A stretch of 64,000 nt of DNA, from NCBI GenBank assembly GCA_963680875.1, contig OY804586.1:53726203-53790202 (forward strand), given 5' to 3'. The notes below the pieces were generated by a model that had not been told where the DNA came from, made no database searches, and saw nothing but the letters and a program-made list of their open reading frames with translations. Both the position numbers and the translations under genes were made by a program. Below, piece by piece: positions 32,013-42,672 of the stretch. Position 1 is the stretch's first letter. Each line of letters begins with the position of its first letter. This DNA is from Bathymodiolus brooksi. Its lineage: Eukaryota; Mollusca; Bivalvia; Mytilida; Modiolidae.

Positions 32013-35000
32013 GTATGGTAATAATGAGCAAGATCAGACTGGGGAGGGTAGGGGGGTTTGGTATTTAACACCACTTTTAAACAATATTTCAGTTATATCA
32101 TGGCGGTCAGTTTTATAGGAGAGGGAACCGGAGAAAACCACCGATCTGCCATGAGTCACTGACAAAGTTTATCACATAATGCTGTATCGAGTACACCTAT
32201 CCATGAACAGGTTGGAACTCACAACTTTAGTGGTGGTAGACACTGATTGCATAGGTAGTTGTAAATCCAACTACCATAAGATCACGACCACGACGGCCCC
32301 TGACAGATATGGTAATAATCGGCAAAATCAGACAGTGACCGTGCATGAACCAAAAAAAAAAAACAATCCACACAAAACAAAAATCCTTTATTTTTTTTTC
32401 TTTGAGTGATATGTAGTTTAACTCGGCCAACTCAGCAATTTTCAGCCATATCATTTATTATTTTTAATAAGAGAATGACCATTTGAGTGATTGATTGTTG
32501 ATTCACACCAAATGAGCAATTCTTAAACTCAAGTTACATTCAATGACATGATAATACTGCTTAGCACAGAAGCAACAAATACCAATTTTATAGTATTTGG
32601 TTTTGCTCGAATAAGACTGGAATTCATGATCAACTGCACTCGAGGTGAGCATTTTATCCATTACCTCACCGATTTGGTGTTCTTTCTAAATAAGGGTAAT
32701 AACAAAATTACCGAACTCCGAGCAATCTTACAAAGGGAAAGTCAAAACTCATAAGTATATAAACAGACAAAATCAGTCAACAACCGCAAAACTATGAAAA
32801 CCGTAATGACCCTGACTTGGTACAGGCATTTCTAAAGAAATGGTGGGTTGAATCAGATTTTAAAGCACCAAACCTCCCGCTTTCATTACGGCTGAAAGGT
32901 TCCGGCTGTCACTATAACAGTCTTTATAACAATACTGGAACAAAATAGGTAAACTAGTTGTCAAAGCCGTACCAAATTCAGTGAAGTAAATGTCAAAAAC
33001 ACTTACGTCACACATTGATAAAAAAAATATTTTTGACATTTTTGTTGACTTCTTTATCTTTATACATTTTCACTATGAAAATGCATCGTTTATTATCGTC
33101 TCTGCAGAGATGGAATATATTTCGAGTGAGTGAGTGATTGTTGTTTAACACCAACTCAGCAATTTTTCAGGTATATCATGATGAGAACAAGTTAATTTTC
33201 AATGAGATGAGGATGAGATCCGCTTTTTACTAGACCACGCTTAGTTGGATTTTTATAGTGCTAGCTCACTGAAACAATTGTCCCCGGATAGACATTTCAA
33301 TCTGTGACACTAGGGGAAATTGATATATGAATCATGAATAATCTGGCAGGATTTATTTTAATATTTTAATGTTTTCACAATTTTAGGCAAGATTGATTGA
33401 TTGATTTTTGGTGTTTTAACACCACTTTCAGCAATATTTCAGCTATATCATGGCGACCAGTTTTAGTGGCGGAGGAAGCCGGAGAGAACCACCGACCCTG
33501 GGCAAGCAATTGTTAAATTTATCACTTGCTGCTGCGTGTCGAGTGACCCCTTTTTGTAATTTACAAAGCTGGGCGCAAGCCCACGCCGTATTGGTAATAG
33601 GCTTGTATGAGCTGTTAGATCCAACGACTTATCTCATTGAGCCACCCGGCCCCCTTTTTAGGCAAGACAATAGTGTTTGTCCAAGTGCTAATTATATATA
33701 ATGGTTCTTTTTGTTTTTCTTCTTCTAATGTTATACGTTTTCCCTCTTAAATAAAGGGTAGTCGTATAGTAGTTGGATTTACAACTACCTGTGCAGTCAG
33801 TGCCTATCACCACTAACGTTACGAGTTCCAACCCCATTCATTGCAAGGTGTACTTGAAACAACATTATGTGAAAAAAATTGTCAGTGACATACAACAGAT
33901 CGGTGGTTTTCTCCCGATACTTTGATTTCCTCCACCAATAAAACTGACAGCGACGATATATACATATGTATAGCTGAAATATTGTTGAAATTGGCGTTAA
34001 ATACCATAAACCAACCAACCAACCCTCTTAAATGCTTTTTGATAATAAAAGAAATAATTTTCAATTCTTCTAAAACGTCTTGTAAACAGGTAATGACTAT
34101 CTAATGCAAATATGGAGATGGGGTTATAGTGTTTAACACTACTTTCAACAATATTTCAGTTATTCAGGAAACGGAATACCCATAGATAACCACTGACCTC
34201 TAATGCAAATATGATATAATTTTGAACCATTTAAATTTTAATACCAAATATAAGTATATTATTATTGCCAGTAGTTTGAATTGTTCTAACACAACACTAT
34301 TTCACCAATATCAACAAAACCAACAATCGCCTTGTCATCTTAACTGACTGAACACAAAATGATAAGTTCTTGAGAAATAACATGTAGAATGAAAAATAAA
34401 ATCTCCCTCTTAAATTGGTTAGTTCTCCCTCCAACTCGTTTTCAAAAGGAACAAGAAAAAAGATTATTTTTTTGGTGAAGGAGTAATACCACTAAAGAAT
34501 TCTCCATAGACTTCTATGTTAAATAAAAAAAAATTGAGCTTTCATACAGGATTCATCTTAAGTTTAATATAAGTGACACTCATATCTCATGGAAGGGGTA
34601 CCTAATTGGTAGCTGCGGAACCGTAGCCCTTTATGGTCCTTTTTTTTTTATCTTGCGGACCATAGGGCTACGGTTTTCACTCTATCAAAAACTTTCGAAA
34701 CTGCGCAAAAAAAATCTTGCGCCGCTTTTTTGCCAATTTTTGTCATGAAATCGGGTGCGAGAACGATCAAACATATATATTTCGTTTCGTTAGATATGTA
34801 TCTACATTCTTCTATACCTACTTACCTATTAATATTCATTTCCAGTTCATTATAACAAATATCTCATTTGTTACAAATCCCGCCTACTTCGTCCGCCATC
34901 TTGCTTCTCCGGTAGTCTCGTTCTGAGGTCACGTGATTTTTTTCCAAATATAACCCTATTTATTTATAAATCGCAAACACGTGTTTGGTTTGTTTACACT

Positions 35001-38000
35001 GGTCAATCATAAGGCTCTTCAGTGGTGAAATTACCAAACCAATATGCTTTCCACCGTAAATTGCATCGCCATCGTGAATCAAAGGCACCATTTGGAAACA
35101 TACACTTTTCCCATATCCAGTAGGAAAAATACCAATTGAGTTTTTTCTTTCCATTATATTGGTTATCAAACACTTTTGTTTTCTTTCAGGTCAAACATAA
35201 ACTTATATTTTCCCTTCAACTTATCTTTGTATATTGTTTCCACATCCATTTTGGTTATGTATTATATATTAACTTGGCCCAAAATAGGGGGGTGGAAGAT
35301 GTCAATAATCATTTTCAAAATTGTTCAATGAAAGTCACTTTCAGAAAAAGAAATCTAAAAAAAACATTTATTTATTCAGATTATTTATTGAAAACTATAT
35401 GCCAAGAAGATCCAAGCTCTCATTTCTTCTTATATAAAACCGCCGAAAACATCTTCGGTAAAACGTAAACAAACCAAACACGTGTTTGCGGTTTATAAAT
35501 AAATAGGGTTATATTAGAACGAGACTACCGGAGAAGCAAGATGGCGGACGAAGTAGGCGGGATTTGTAACAAATGAGATATTTGTTATAATAATAAACTG
35601 GATATGAATATTAATAGGTAAGTAAGTATAGAAGAATGTAGATAAATATCTAACGAAACGAAATATATATGTTTGATCGTTCTCGCACCCGATTTCATGA
35701 CAAAAATTGGCAAAAAAGCGGCGCAATATTTTTTTGGCGCAGTTTCGAAAGTTTTTGATAGAGTGAAAACCGTAGCCCTATGGTCCGCAAAAAAACCCCA
35801 AAAGGACCATAAAGGGCTACGGTTCCGCAGCTACCTAATTGGAAGCGTAACTCCGAAAATCAACATACATTTAATGGCATATAAGAAAAAACAGACAGTC
35901 CGAAGATGTCTACCGTCAAAAATCCTACTTTCACTTTCGATTTAACACAAATTCAGGTGGTTTCTTTCCAATGCAATCATTTTTTTATTTAAAACCACAA
36001 GAACATCAAATATGGGCTTAACATTATCCTAAAATATGTAGGTGTCTGCTGACATTCAGTATTTTGCAGTATCTAATCAGGTTTATTTTTTATCCAACAA
36101 TGTAGGAATCCATTTTGTGTTTACGTACTACTTTCCCATACGTTTTTCTTTTCGACTGTTACCCATACGTTCTTCTTTTCGACTGTTACCCATCATGTTT
36201 AGTGGCAATACACCTGAAACATGCATGTCCGTCTGATTTTTCAACATCACTATCGCTGTGTAGGCTAATTAGACTCGTCAGCATTAATTCAAAAATTGGC
36301 TTTGAAGTTTGCTTTTAATTTGATAAATTAGATGTACATAATTATATTTTATTCTTCAAAATATAAATAACCAAGAGACCATGGTCAAGCCTTAATATTT
36401 GTTATTGTTTACGAACAGTACTTAACATACATATATATTTAGTCATTTTTAATTTTAATGTTAATCTCTATGTTGTAATAATAAGCTTTATGACTTGCGT
36501 CAATGAGATGTTTAACCTTGACCTGTAGAGATAATACTACGTTTTAAGTAGCCAATGAAAAGTCTGCCATAGGCACACCTCTGTAACTAATACTATATAT
36601 AGTCTATTTCAATATATTTCATTATTTCCTATCCAAATTATAATCTGTAATTTATTTTACATATCATGGACAATTTATTTCATTTTCCTATTTCAACAAA
36701 TTTTATTTAATTCATGGCCATGGCAACGGTTGAACATTAAATTGTACCCAACACATCAGATATTTTTTTAGCAACATTCCTTTGTCTCCAGTTTGGACAA
36801 CTACATGTACAGAGCCTGCAAAAAGTATTCGGTCACTAATTTTTTTACTATATATTTCATATAAAACCACAATTTTTCAAAACATTATTCCAAAGTCAAT
36901 TCTTGTTCGATTTTGATGAAATACAAAAAAGGTATATAGTAAAAAATTACAGTGACTGAATATTTTTTGCAGGTCTCTATAGGTCAGTAGATCATATGTA
37001 AGTTTCAGATGGATGTATATCAGTGATACTGATAGATAACCAAATTTTCAACTGAAAACGTTACCTTTTGTTTTTTATGTGTATTTTGTGTGTGTGGGTT
37101 TTTTTTTAGGGGGGATTTAGTTTAGAAAATATGAAGTACAGTATATTTATTTTTCATGATGTTAAATGTCAAATTATTTTATTAAATGTGCTGTTTTAAT
37201 TAAAGATTGCAATATTTAGCCCCTCAATTTCTGAAATGGACATTTAAACAAATCAGGGACATTAAAAGAATTAGGCCAAGTTCGATTTCATACATTACCA
37301 CTTTTTCCATTCAGGAGTTACTGTGTTCAGTATGCTTCTTGATTTGCCGAAAAATGCCTGTTTATTTTAGCTGGAAGCGGGGGCATCGGTATTCTATGGA
37401 CACATTCTACCACATTTCTTTTGATTGAAATAAAAAAAAATAGATGAAAAGTAGAATATAAAATGTATTACAATTTTATTTTCCAGATACACGAGAAATT
37501 TAGTCGATTTAGGAAATGGCAAGTTTAACTTAATGATATTATGCTGGAACACGGCGCAGGCTAGTACGATACACTCCCACGCTAATTCTCACTGTTTTAT
37601 GAAGATATTGGACGGAGGTGTAAATGAAGAGCTGTTTGAATGGCCAGAAAATGAAGAAGTCAAGGAAATGACACTGCGGGAAAAAAATGCTTACGAGAAA
37701 GATCAAACCGCTTATATTTCTGGTATGTTATAGTTGTTAGGACCATCCACAAATTAGAAATATACAGTCCGCACGATGGGCACCGGTCCTTCGGCCCAAG
37801 ACCAGTAAAACTTTGTTCGGACCAGTAAATTTTTCAGTTTTTATTTAGAACTACATGTATATGAAAATTAATTCAAGAATTTGATTTGGACCAGTAAATT
37901 CAAATTTTCATTTTGAGGACTTGATTTGTACATTGGTTTGCTCTAGACAGACTGGCCCACTAAAGAGGGGGTAAACAGGGGGTTACTCGCTTCCGTTTAG

Positions 38001-41000
38001 CTCTCCACCCACTGCACTAAAACATGCCTTACCCAATTCAGTAATTGCAAAGAAAAAAATTCAATTAAGATATCATCTTGGTGTAATGTAATATAAAGGA
38101 AAAACATAGATATCTAATTTAGTACGCACAACTCATTTCAGGAATAACCTTTGTCAGGTGACGCTCAAGGTCAAAAGGTTGAAAAGACAAATAATTTATA
38201 ACTTTTTGGGAGCAAGTAAACCAAAGGGCCTAAACAGGATTGCCAAAATCGGCTAATATCACCTATGTCTGATGATCTTTATAAAATTAATACACCTGAG
38301 TTATAAAGGATCTAACACCGGTAAGAGGGCATGACGGGAAAATCTCAGACACCCAAGGGAAAGATTTCTGGTCTCCAACGAGGCTTCGCCGAGTTGGAGA
38401 CCAATAGAAATCTTTCCCGCGGGTGTCTGAGATTTTTCCGTCTTGCACCTCTTACCGGTGTTTGATTCTTTTTCTCACTAATATTTTATTGAAAGTACAG
38501 TATTTTCCTTCATGAGACACCCCATACATGAAATATGACGTGACACATATTTTGACGTCATTGAAGAATGACGTCAAAGGTACGGAAAAGGACATCTAGA
38601 AATACGAAAAAATGAAAATAAAAGACACAAATATATTTAATACGGTTGGATTCTGTATTAAAAAAAAACCAATGGTAAAAATCCATAATATATCTGTTAT
38701 TTAGCTATCAGACAGGTATATAATTTGACATTCCCGGCTTAGAATGACATTTTGCGAAACGTAACATTTTTACGGGAAAAGTAGCGTGAAATTCTTATCT
38801 CACCCACGGGTTGAGACAAGGATATCTCACATGGCTTAAAATAGGAACTGTGCTGTCTGATTAGTGAGACATGATATATATCTTTCATAAAGTCTGTGAG
38901 TGTATTGCCTAAAAATAATTCACCTAAAACTATAGGATTGTGATCTTGACCATTATTATAAAGTCACCGAAAGCACTAGTTATAGGATAAAAGATATTAT
39001 GTATTAAAATATATAAACCACAGTGGTTGTGAAATGGTTACCATAGCATTCTCACCTTGTCATGTGTGCCGTATATCTCTGGTCAAGTAAAACTATATGA
39101 AAAATAAAGACTATGAAATTGGTATTTGTTGCTTTTTTGTTAAATGCACAGCATTAAGGAGTAAGAGCTCAGAATCTTGATAATGTGTCCTAGTGGTGCA
39201 AAATGTCCACACGTGGACTGTTATTTCAGTGAGCTACATGTAGCATTAGAAAAATCAATCTTAAGTGGTCATCATCATTATCCCCTCGCCAACGAAGTTG
39301 CGAAGGGATATAGTAACGCTACCGTCCTTCCGTAACATCCTTGTGAACACTCTAGAATCAACATCCTTCAATAGATTTTGACCAAGCTTGGTACATACTT
39401 AGTCCTTAAAAGAATCTGGAACCCTCTTGATTTTCAAGGTCAAAGGTCAAGGTTACTGGGTCAAATTTTTACAGCGTAACATCCTTGTGAACACTTTAGA
39501 ATCAACATCCTTCAATGGATTTTGACCAAACTTGGTACTGGTACATACTTAGTCCTTAGGAGAGTCTGGAACCCTATTGATTTTCAAGGTCAAAGGTCAA
39601 GGTCACATGTTCTAATTTTTACCCTGTAACTTCCTTGTGACACTCTAGAATCAACATCTTTCAATGGATTTTGACCAAACTTGGTACATATTTAGTCCTT
39701 AAGAGAATCTGGAACCCTATTGATTTTCAAGGTCAAAGGTCAAGGTCACCGGGTCACATTTTTTACTGTGCAACATCCTTGTGGACACTCTAGAATCAAC
39801 ATCCTTCAATGGATTTTGACCAAACTTGGTACATACTTAGTCCATAGGAGAGTCTGGAAATCTATCAATTGATTTTCAAGGTCAAAGGTCAAGGTCACCG
39901 GGTCAAAAATTTAGGCGAGGGGATATGCCACGCTTTGCATTGCCCTTGTTAAAATATAGCATACAATGTTTTCACCATGAAATAGCTGAAAAATTGTTCA
40001 CTTGGTGTTAAACAACAATCACTCACTCACTCACAATATATATATCTCGACTTTTTATTTTCTAGACGAGATTGGTTTGCATCGTATTGAGAATCCAAGC
40101 CACACAGATTATGCTGTGTCCTTACATTTATATTCACCACCATTTGATGAATGTAAGTGTTTTGATCAGTATACAGGCCATGTAACAAATGCCAAGGTTA
40201 CGTTCTGGAGCAAGTTCGGCAAACTAACACCCTTCGTAAGTATACAGTATCTTGTTTTCCTTTTAAAAAAGCTTCTACAGTGAAACCTGTCTAAACCAAA
40301 CCCCATTTGGATCAACATTTGTGTTCGGAATAAACAGGTGTTCAGTTGTGCATTCGAACCCTGCTCATGCGAGGTTTACTCGACACACCATTATGTGATA
40401 AAGTTTGTCAGTGACTTGCAGCAGGTCAGTGGTTTTCTCCGGGTACTCCTGTTTCCTCAACCAATATAACTGACTACCACAATATAACTTTAAACACTAT
40501 AACCATAAGCCTAACCACTTCAGTTTATATAGGTTCAATCTATAAATATTGGGACCTTATATCAAGTTCGATTTAAACAGAATTCTCTTTATTCAAGGTT
40601 CGGTGTAAACAGGTTTTACTATATCGAAAAAATATTGTATTTTCTGTAACCGATGAACTCAACTCTATAATTTTACTACCCCAAAATTATGTAGACTAGG
40701 ACTTGTCACATGAATAATTTTTCCTAAATATGGTACTTATTTTTTATTGCCCATGACTTACCCTTTTGCATTGTAAATCCAAAACTATATTCCATCTCAC
40801 GGTAAAAGGACATTAGGTCAGGCCTGTACCAGTGAAAACTGATGTCGGACAAATAGATTTTGTAACACAGTTGTCCGAAGGGACAAGTGAAAAAATGATT
40901 GTCCTACCTTTTGAAGGTTATTTCCTATTTTAAAAATATGTTACTTTGTCATTTTTACAGACTTAAGCTTCGGAAATAATGATTTTAATGTGTGTAAAAA

Positions 41001-42672
41001 TCCCGGGAAAAATATTGGTTTCCATTGAAGTACACAATTGGTAATTACAAGGTAGAACCAAGAGATATTCCAAATATATACTTGATCCTTATCTTTTCAG
41101 TGATTTGGTTAAACGACAACTGACATTAAGTAATAATGATTACATAGAAATAGATTTGTTTATAGTTTCCTTCCCCTATCCCATAATTCCTTGCAAACAT
41201 CAATGGCCATCGGCATGGATCTATGATATCCCCTGATCTCAGAAAGTATGGATTTACAACAAGCTGCGGAGCTCAATTCAACCAGAAATGTTAAGGCATC
41301 TGATGTTTATTTCCATTGAGAGATATTCAGTTAATTTTGATACACATTCTGCATTCAAATTCAATAGATGGTATACAACAAGGTCCAAAGCATCCTGGAT
41401 TCAGTCCATATTATACCATTTTTTCTTAGATGGAACTGCTATTCGAGAAACAAACTTGGAAATTGAGGATTAGACACCCATGCCACGATAGCATCGTTTG
41501 ATACCAATGACTTTATGTCTTGTATGTTAATTTCTTTTAATAAAGATGTCATAATCATAATGTCTATTAATAATGACGGAATGAAATCATGTTTGTGAGA
41601 CAATAACCAAAACATTTTACACAAATTGCTGATAAGTGTTCGCTGGTTTTTATCATTTTTATTTAAAAAAATTGGACAACTAAAAGATCGAGTAGGACAA
41701 GTACTTTTTTTAGTTAGTTGTCCGAAGGGACAAGTTAAAAAAAATGTTAATGTAGAGGCCATCTTTGTTTCTAATGGAACACAAGAGTTATTTACCTCGC
41801 CTGGTTAATTTTGAATCTACATTTTCAAGAACACTTCCTGTTGATATATAGGTTTAGGTTTATTGTGTTTAACACCACTTTCAACAATATTTCAGTTATA
41901 TCGTGGTGGTCAGTTTTATTGGTGGAAGAAACCACAGATCTACCACAAGTCACAGACAAACTTTATCACATAATGTTGTATGAAGTACACCATGAACTGG
42001 GTTTGAACTCACAACTTTAGTGGTGATAGGCACTGATTGCATAGGTACATGTACTTGTAAATCCAACTACCATACGATCATGACCATGAAGGCACTATTA
42101 ATCAAAATATTTTGAAAAACTATCTGTTTAAAAGAAATTTATTGATCAGCATTAATTTGTTAAAGTTTTGGACACAATTATAAGGAACACATGTCATTTC
42201 AGTATTTGCTAATTAATTTAACCTTTTTGATTGTTAACTCGATACAACATTATGTGATAAAGTTTGTCAGTGACTTGCGACAGGTCAGTGGTTTTCTCTC
42301 TGGTTTCCTCCTCCAATAGAACTGGCTGCCACGATATAACTGAAAAATTGTTGAAAGTGGCGTTAAACAACATAAATCAACCAACCGTACACAAACTTGC
42401 ACTCTTCATGAATAAAGTTGTAGTACTGCGGTAAAACTAATAAAAATGTTGTAGACGTGGATATCTATATTTAGTGCCCACGACACGTTTCTGGAATAGC
42501 TTTCATTAGCTACAGTCAAAATGTTGGAAAGCCAAATAATTTAAGGTGTGGTGAAATATTGTTGAAAGTAGCGTTAAACACTATAAACCCAAAAAATGTT
42601 TTGATCATTAATTACTACTTTGTGATTTAAAAATTTCCATTTTTATTTCAGGGAAAAGGACAAACAAAATAA
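31777..42672 (+). CDS. CDO1: Cysteine dioxygenase (four coding exons, 220 aa)
   Basis: Cytosolic iron enzyme that oxidises L-cysteine with O2 to cysteine sulfinate, the first step toward taurine and sulfate. Joined exons 31777-32012, 37487-37722, 40066-40235 and 42652-42672 give 663 bases with GT-AG introns of 5474, 2343 and 2416 bases in matching phases. Seen: YTRN at 80-83 (Arg82 equals the substrate-carboxylate Arg60 of mammals). IHSHANSHC holds His108 and His110 (iron ligands) and Cys115 (cross-linked Cys93). His163 in GLHRIEN is the third ligand. SLHLY (176-180) is the Ser-His-Tyr triad with the Tyr157 equivalent, followed by the SPP turn. The N-terminus is about 20 residues longer than the 200-aa human protein. 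The loop before the first His reads WNTAQAST where the mammalian enzyme has WGEGHGSS. The start is the first in-frame ATG; Met5 or Met8 are alternatives. Confidence 0.95.
32041..32302 (-). mobile_element. SINE family A with 32-bp TSD overlapping the CDO1 exon 1 donor
   Basis: Full-length reverse copy. The flanks 32009-32040 and 32303-32334 are a diverged direct repeat (27 of 32 identical) that begins with the last four bases of exon 1 and includes its splice donor. In the downstream copy the donor GT is AT. Confidence 0.85.
32335..33120. other. CDO1 intron 1, no further feature recognised
   Basis: AT-rich; short frames only. Confidence 0.4.
33121..33300 (-). mobile_element. SINE family B, 3' part
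   Basis: GAGTGAGTGATTGTTGTTTAA tail, GCAATTTTTCAGGTATATC, the TACTAGACCACGCTTAGTTGG phrase and the CTCACTGAAACAATTGTCCC segment. Truncated before the tRNA-like head. Confidence 0.8.
33395..33662 (-). mobile_element. SINE with family A centre and a different tRNA-like head
   Basis: Tail and central domain are as in family A (TTTCAGCAATATTTCAGC, GGCGGAGGAAGCCGG), but the 5' head is GGGCCGGGTGGCTCAATGAG onward. It looks like a sister SINE with the same central domain joined to another tRNA. Confidence 0.75.
33755..34024 (+). mobile_element. SINE family A, near full length
   Basis: The 5' end is shortened (GGGTAGTCGTATAGTAGTTGG). The rest, through CTCCACCAATAAAACTGACAG and GAAATATTGTTGAAATTGG, is intact. 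Ends in ACCAACCAACC repeats. Confidence 0.85.
34126..34201 (-). mobile_element. SINE family A, 3' fragment
   Basis: GTGTTTAACACTACTTTCAA, then CAATATTTCAGTTAT, and a short central remnant ending CCACTGACCTC. Confidence 0.65.
34202..34600. other. CDO1 intron 1, no recognised feature
   Basis: AT-rich, no supported frame or repeat. Confidence 0.4.
34998..35169 (-). pseudogene. RecQ-like helicase fragment inside the MULE-like element
   Basis: The minus strand encodes [15 protein letters not shown], a Walker A (motif I) of the PTGxGKS form typical of RecQ-like DEAH helicases, then [13 protein letters not shown], the motif Ia of the same family. About 50 codons are open. The remaining helicase motifs are absent and the frame ends in the TIR (KQTKHVF). 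It cannot be a working helicase. It could be a captured host exon, or a relic of a helicase encoded by a relative of the transposon. Confidence 0.72.
35170..35464. other. Remaining interior of the MULE-like element
   Basis: A plus-strand frame (35136-35468) spans it but shows no known motif. It may hold intron or untranslated sequence from the captured gene. Confidence 0.4.
35843..36809. other. CDO1 intron 1; small 27-bp tandem repeat
   Basis: At 36134-36188 the unit CCCATACGTTTTTCTTTTCG occurs twice with period 27. Otherwise AT-rich without a recognisable family. Confidence 0.5.
36810..36979. mobile_element. Tc1-like MITE, 170 bp
   Basis: Ends CAGAGCCTGCAAAAAGTATT and, in complement, TAGAGACCTGCAAAAAATAT, extending about 40 bp (GGTCACT and AGTCACTG). 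Flanked by TA on both sides. The TGCAAAAAGTATTC style of end is typical of Tc1-like elements. Confidence 0.8.
36980..37486. other. CDO1 intron 1, last part
   Basis: Contains T and G runs near 37090-37120 and the polypyrimidine acceptor of exon 2. No other feature. Confidence 0.45.
37487..37722 (+). CDS. CDO1: CDO1 coding exon 2 (residues 79-158)
   Basis: The acceptor TTTTATTTTCCAG ends at 37486. The exon encodes [21 protein letters not shown], the two iron-binding His residues and the cross-link Cys. It ends QTAYIS plus one base of Asp158, before donor GTATGT. Confidence 0.95.
37773..37960 (+). repeat. Dispersed GGACCAGTAAAT repeat, inverse copy at 50920-51075
   Basis: Three GACCAGTAAA words and the CAGTTTTTATTTAGAACTA segment recur inverted at 50920-51075. 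Class unknown. Confidence 0.75.
38313..38463. repeat. Long hairpin in CDO1 intron 2
   Basis: AACACCGGTAAGAGG onward pairs with its complement ending CTCTTACCGGTGTTT. Arms are about 66-70 bases around GAGGCTTCGCCGAG. A few mismatches (GGGAAAG against TTTCCCG). Probably a small fold-back MITE. Confidence 0.9.
39014..40035 (+). mobile_element. SINE family B interrupted by a G2-type array
   Basis: Head and body at 39014-39284; tail GAAATAGCTGAAAAATTG and CACTCACTCACTCAC at 39980-40035. The insertion is 39285-39953. The SINE sits just before the CDO1 exon 3 acceptor. Confidence 0.8.
39285..39953 (+). mobile_element. Tandem array, period about 143 bp, hairpin 5' end
   Basis: Starts TATCCCCTCGCCAACGAAG, a hairpin with TTGCGAAGGGATATAG, and ends GGCGAGGGGATATGCCACGC. 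Four units begin near 39336, 39477, 39627 and 39770, each with AACATCCTTGTG, TTTTGACCAAACTTGG and AAGGTCAAAGGTCAAGGT (direct AGGTCA half-sites). Confidence 0.85.
40066..40235 (+). CDS. CDO1: CDO1 coding exon 3 (residues 158-214)
   Basis: The acceptor TTTTATTTTCTAG ends at 40065. The exon encodes [35 protein letters not shown] and the [11 protein letters not shown] strand. Donor GTAAGT at 40236, phase 0. Confidence 0.95.
40275..40623 (+). repeat. Dispersed repeat split by a SINE
   Basis: CAGTGAAACCTGTCTAAACC at the start and GGTGTAAACAGGTTTTACT at the end form imperfect inverted ends. The SINE at 40337-40530 interrupts it. Confidence 0.55.
40337..40530 (+). mobile_element. SINE family A, 5'-truncated
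   Basis: Starts at a partial B box (CATTCGAACCCTGCTC), keeps GTGATAAAGTTTGTCAGTG and CTCCGGGTACTCC, and has a shortened tail. Confidence 0.8.
40624..41846. other. CDO1 intron 3; two copies of a TTGTCCGAAGGGACAAGT word
   Basis: AGTTGTCCGAAGGGACAAGT, a hairpin, occurs near 40870 and 41720 with similar flanks (GTGAAAAAATG and TTAAAAAAAATG). A minus frame at 41439-41762 crosses the second copy; no family is recognised. Confidence 0.5.
41847..42097 (-). mobile_element. SINE family A, full length
   Basis: Reverse copy from GGTTTATTGTGTTTAACACC to ACGATCATGACCATGAAGG, with central domain and B box (TTTGAACTCACAAC in complement). Confidence 0.87.
42234..42386 (+). mobile_element. SINE family A, 5'-truncated
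   Basis: From CTCGATACAACATTATGTG to GCGTTAAACAACATAAATC, with a small deletion in the CTCCGGGTACTCC part. A further tail fragment lies at 42543-42590. Confidence 0.82.
42652..42672 (+). CDS. CDO1: CDO1 coding exon 4 (residues 215-220 and stop)
   Basis: After the acceptor TTTTATTTCAG, the frame continues GKGQTK and stops with TAA. A short tail after KFGxxTP fits the family, whose C-terminus is variable. No other exon between 40236 and 44000 completes the protein better. Confidence 0.8.
   Translation, partial: GKGQTK

Larger units (their letters stand above)
34610..35833. mobile_element. MULE-like transposon with long TIRs, 9-bp TSD and helicase fragment
   Basis: Target duplication CCTAATTGG at 34601-34609 and 35834-35842, a perfect 9 bp. 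TIRs 34610-34997 and 35465-35833 (about 380 bp) begin TAGCTGCGGAACCGTAGCCC. Within them a GGACCATAAAGGGCTACGG-type sub-hairpin is formed with the nearby ACCATAGGGCTACGG. The left TIR has a 23-base insertion or the right a deletion. Each TIR holds GCAAGATGGCGGACG. Nine-bp duplications and long TIRs point to the Mutator superfamily. No transposase is present. Confidence 0.88.

Noticed and set aside
35136..35468. 110-codon plus-strand frame in the MULE-like element
   Set aside because: Opposite strand to the helicase motifs, hydrophobic and phenylalanine-rich, with no recognisable domain.
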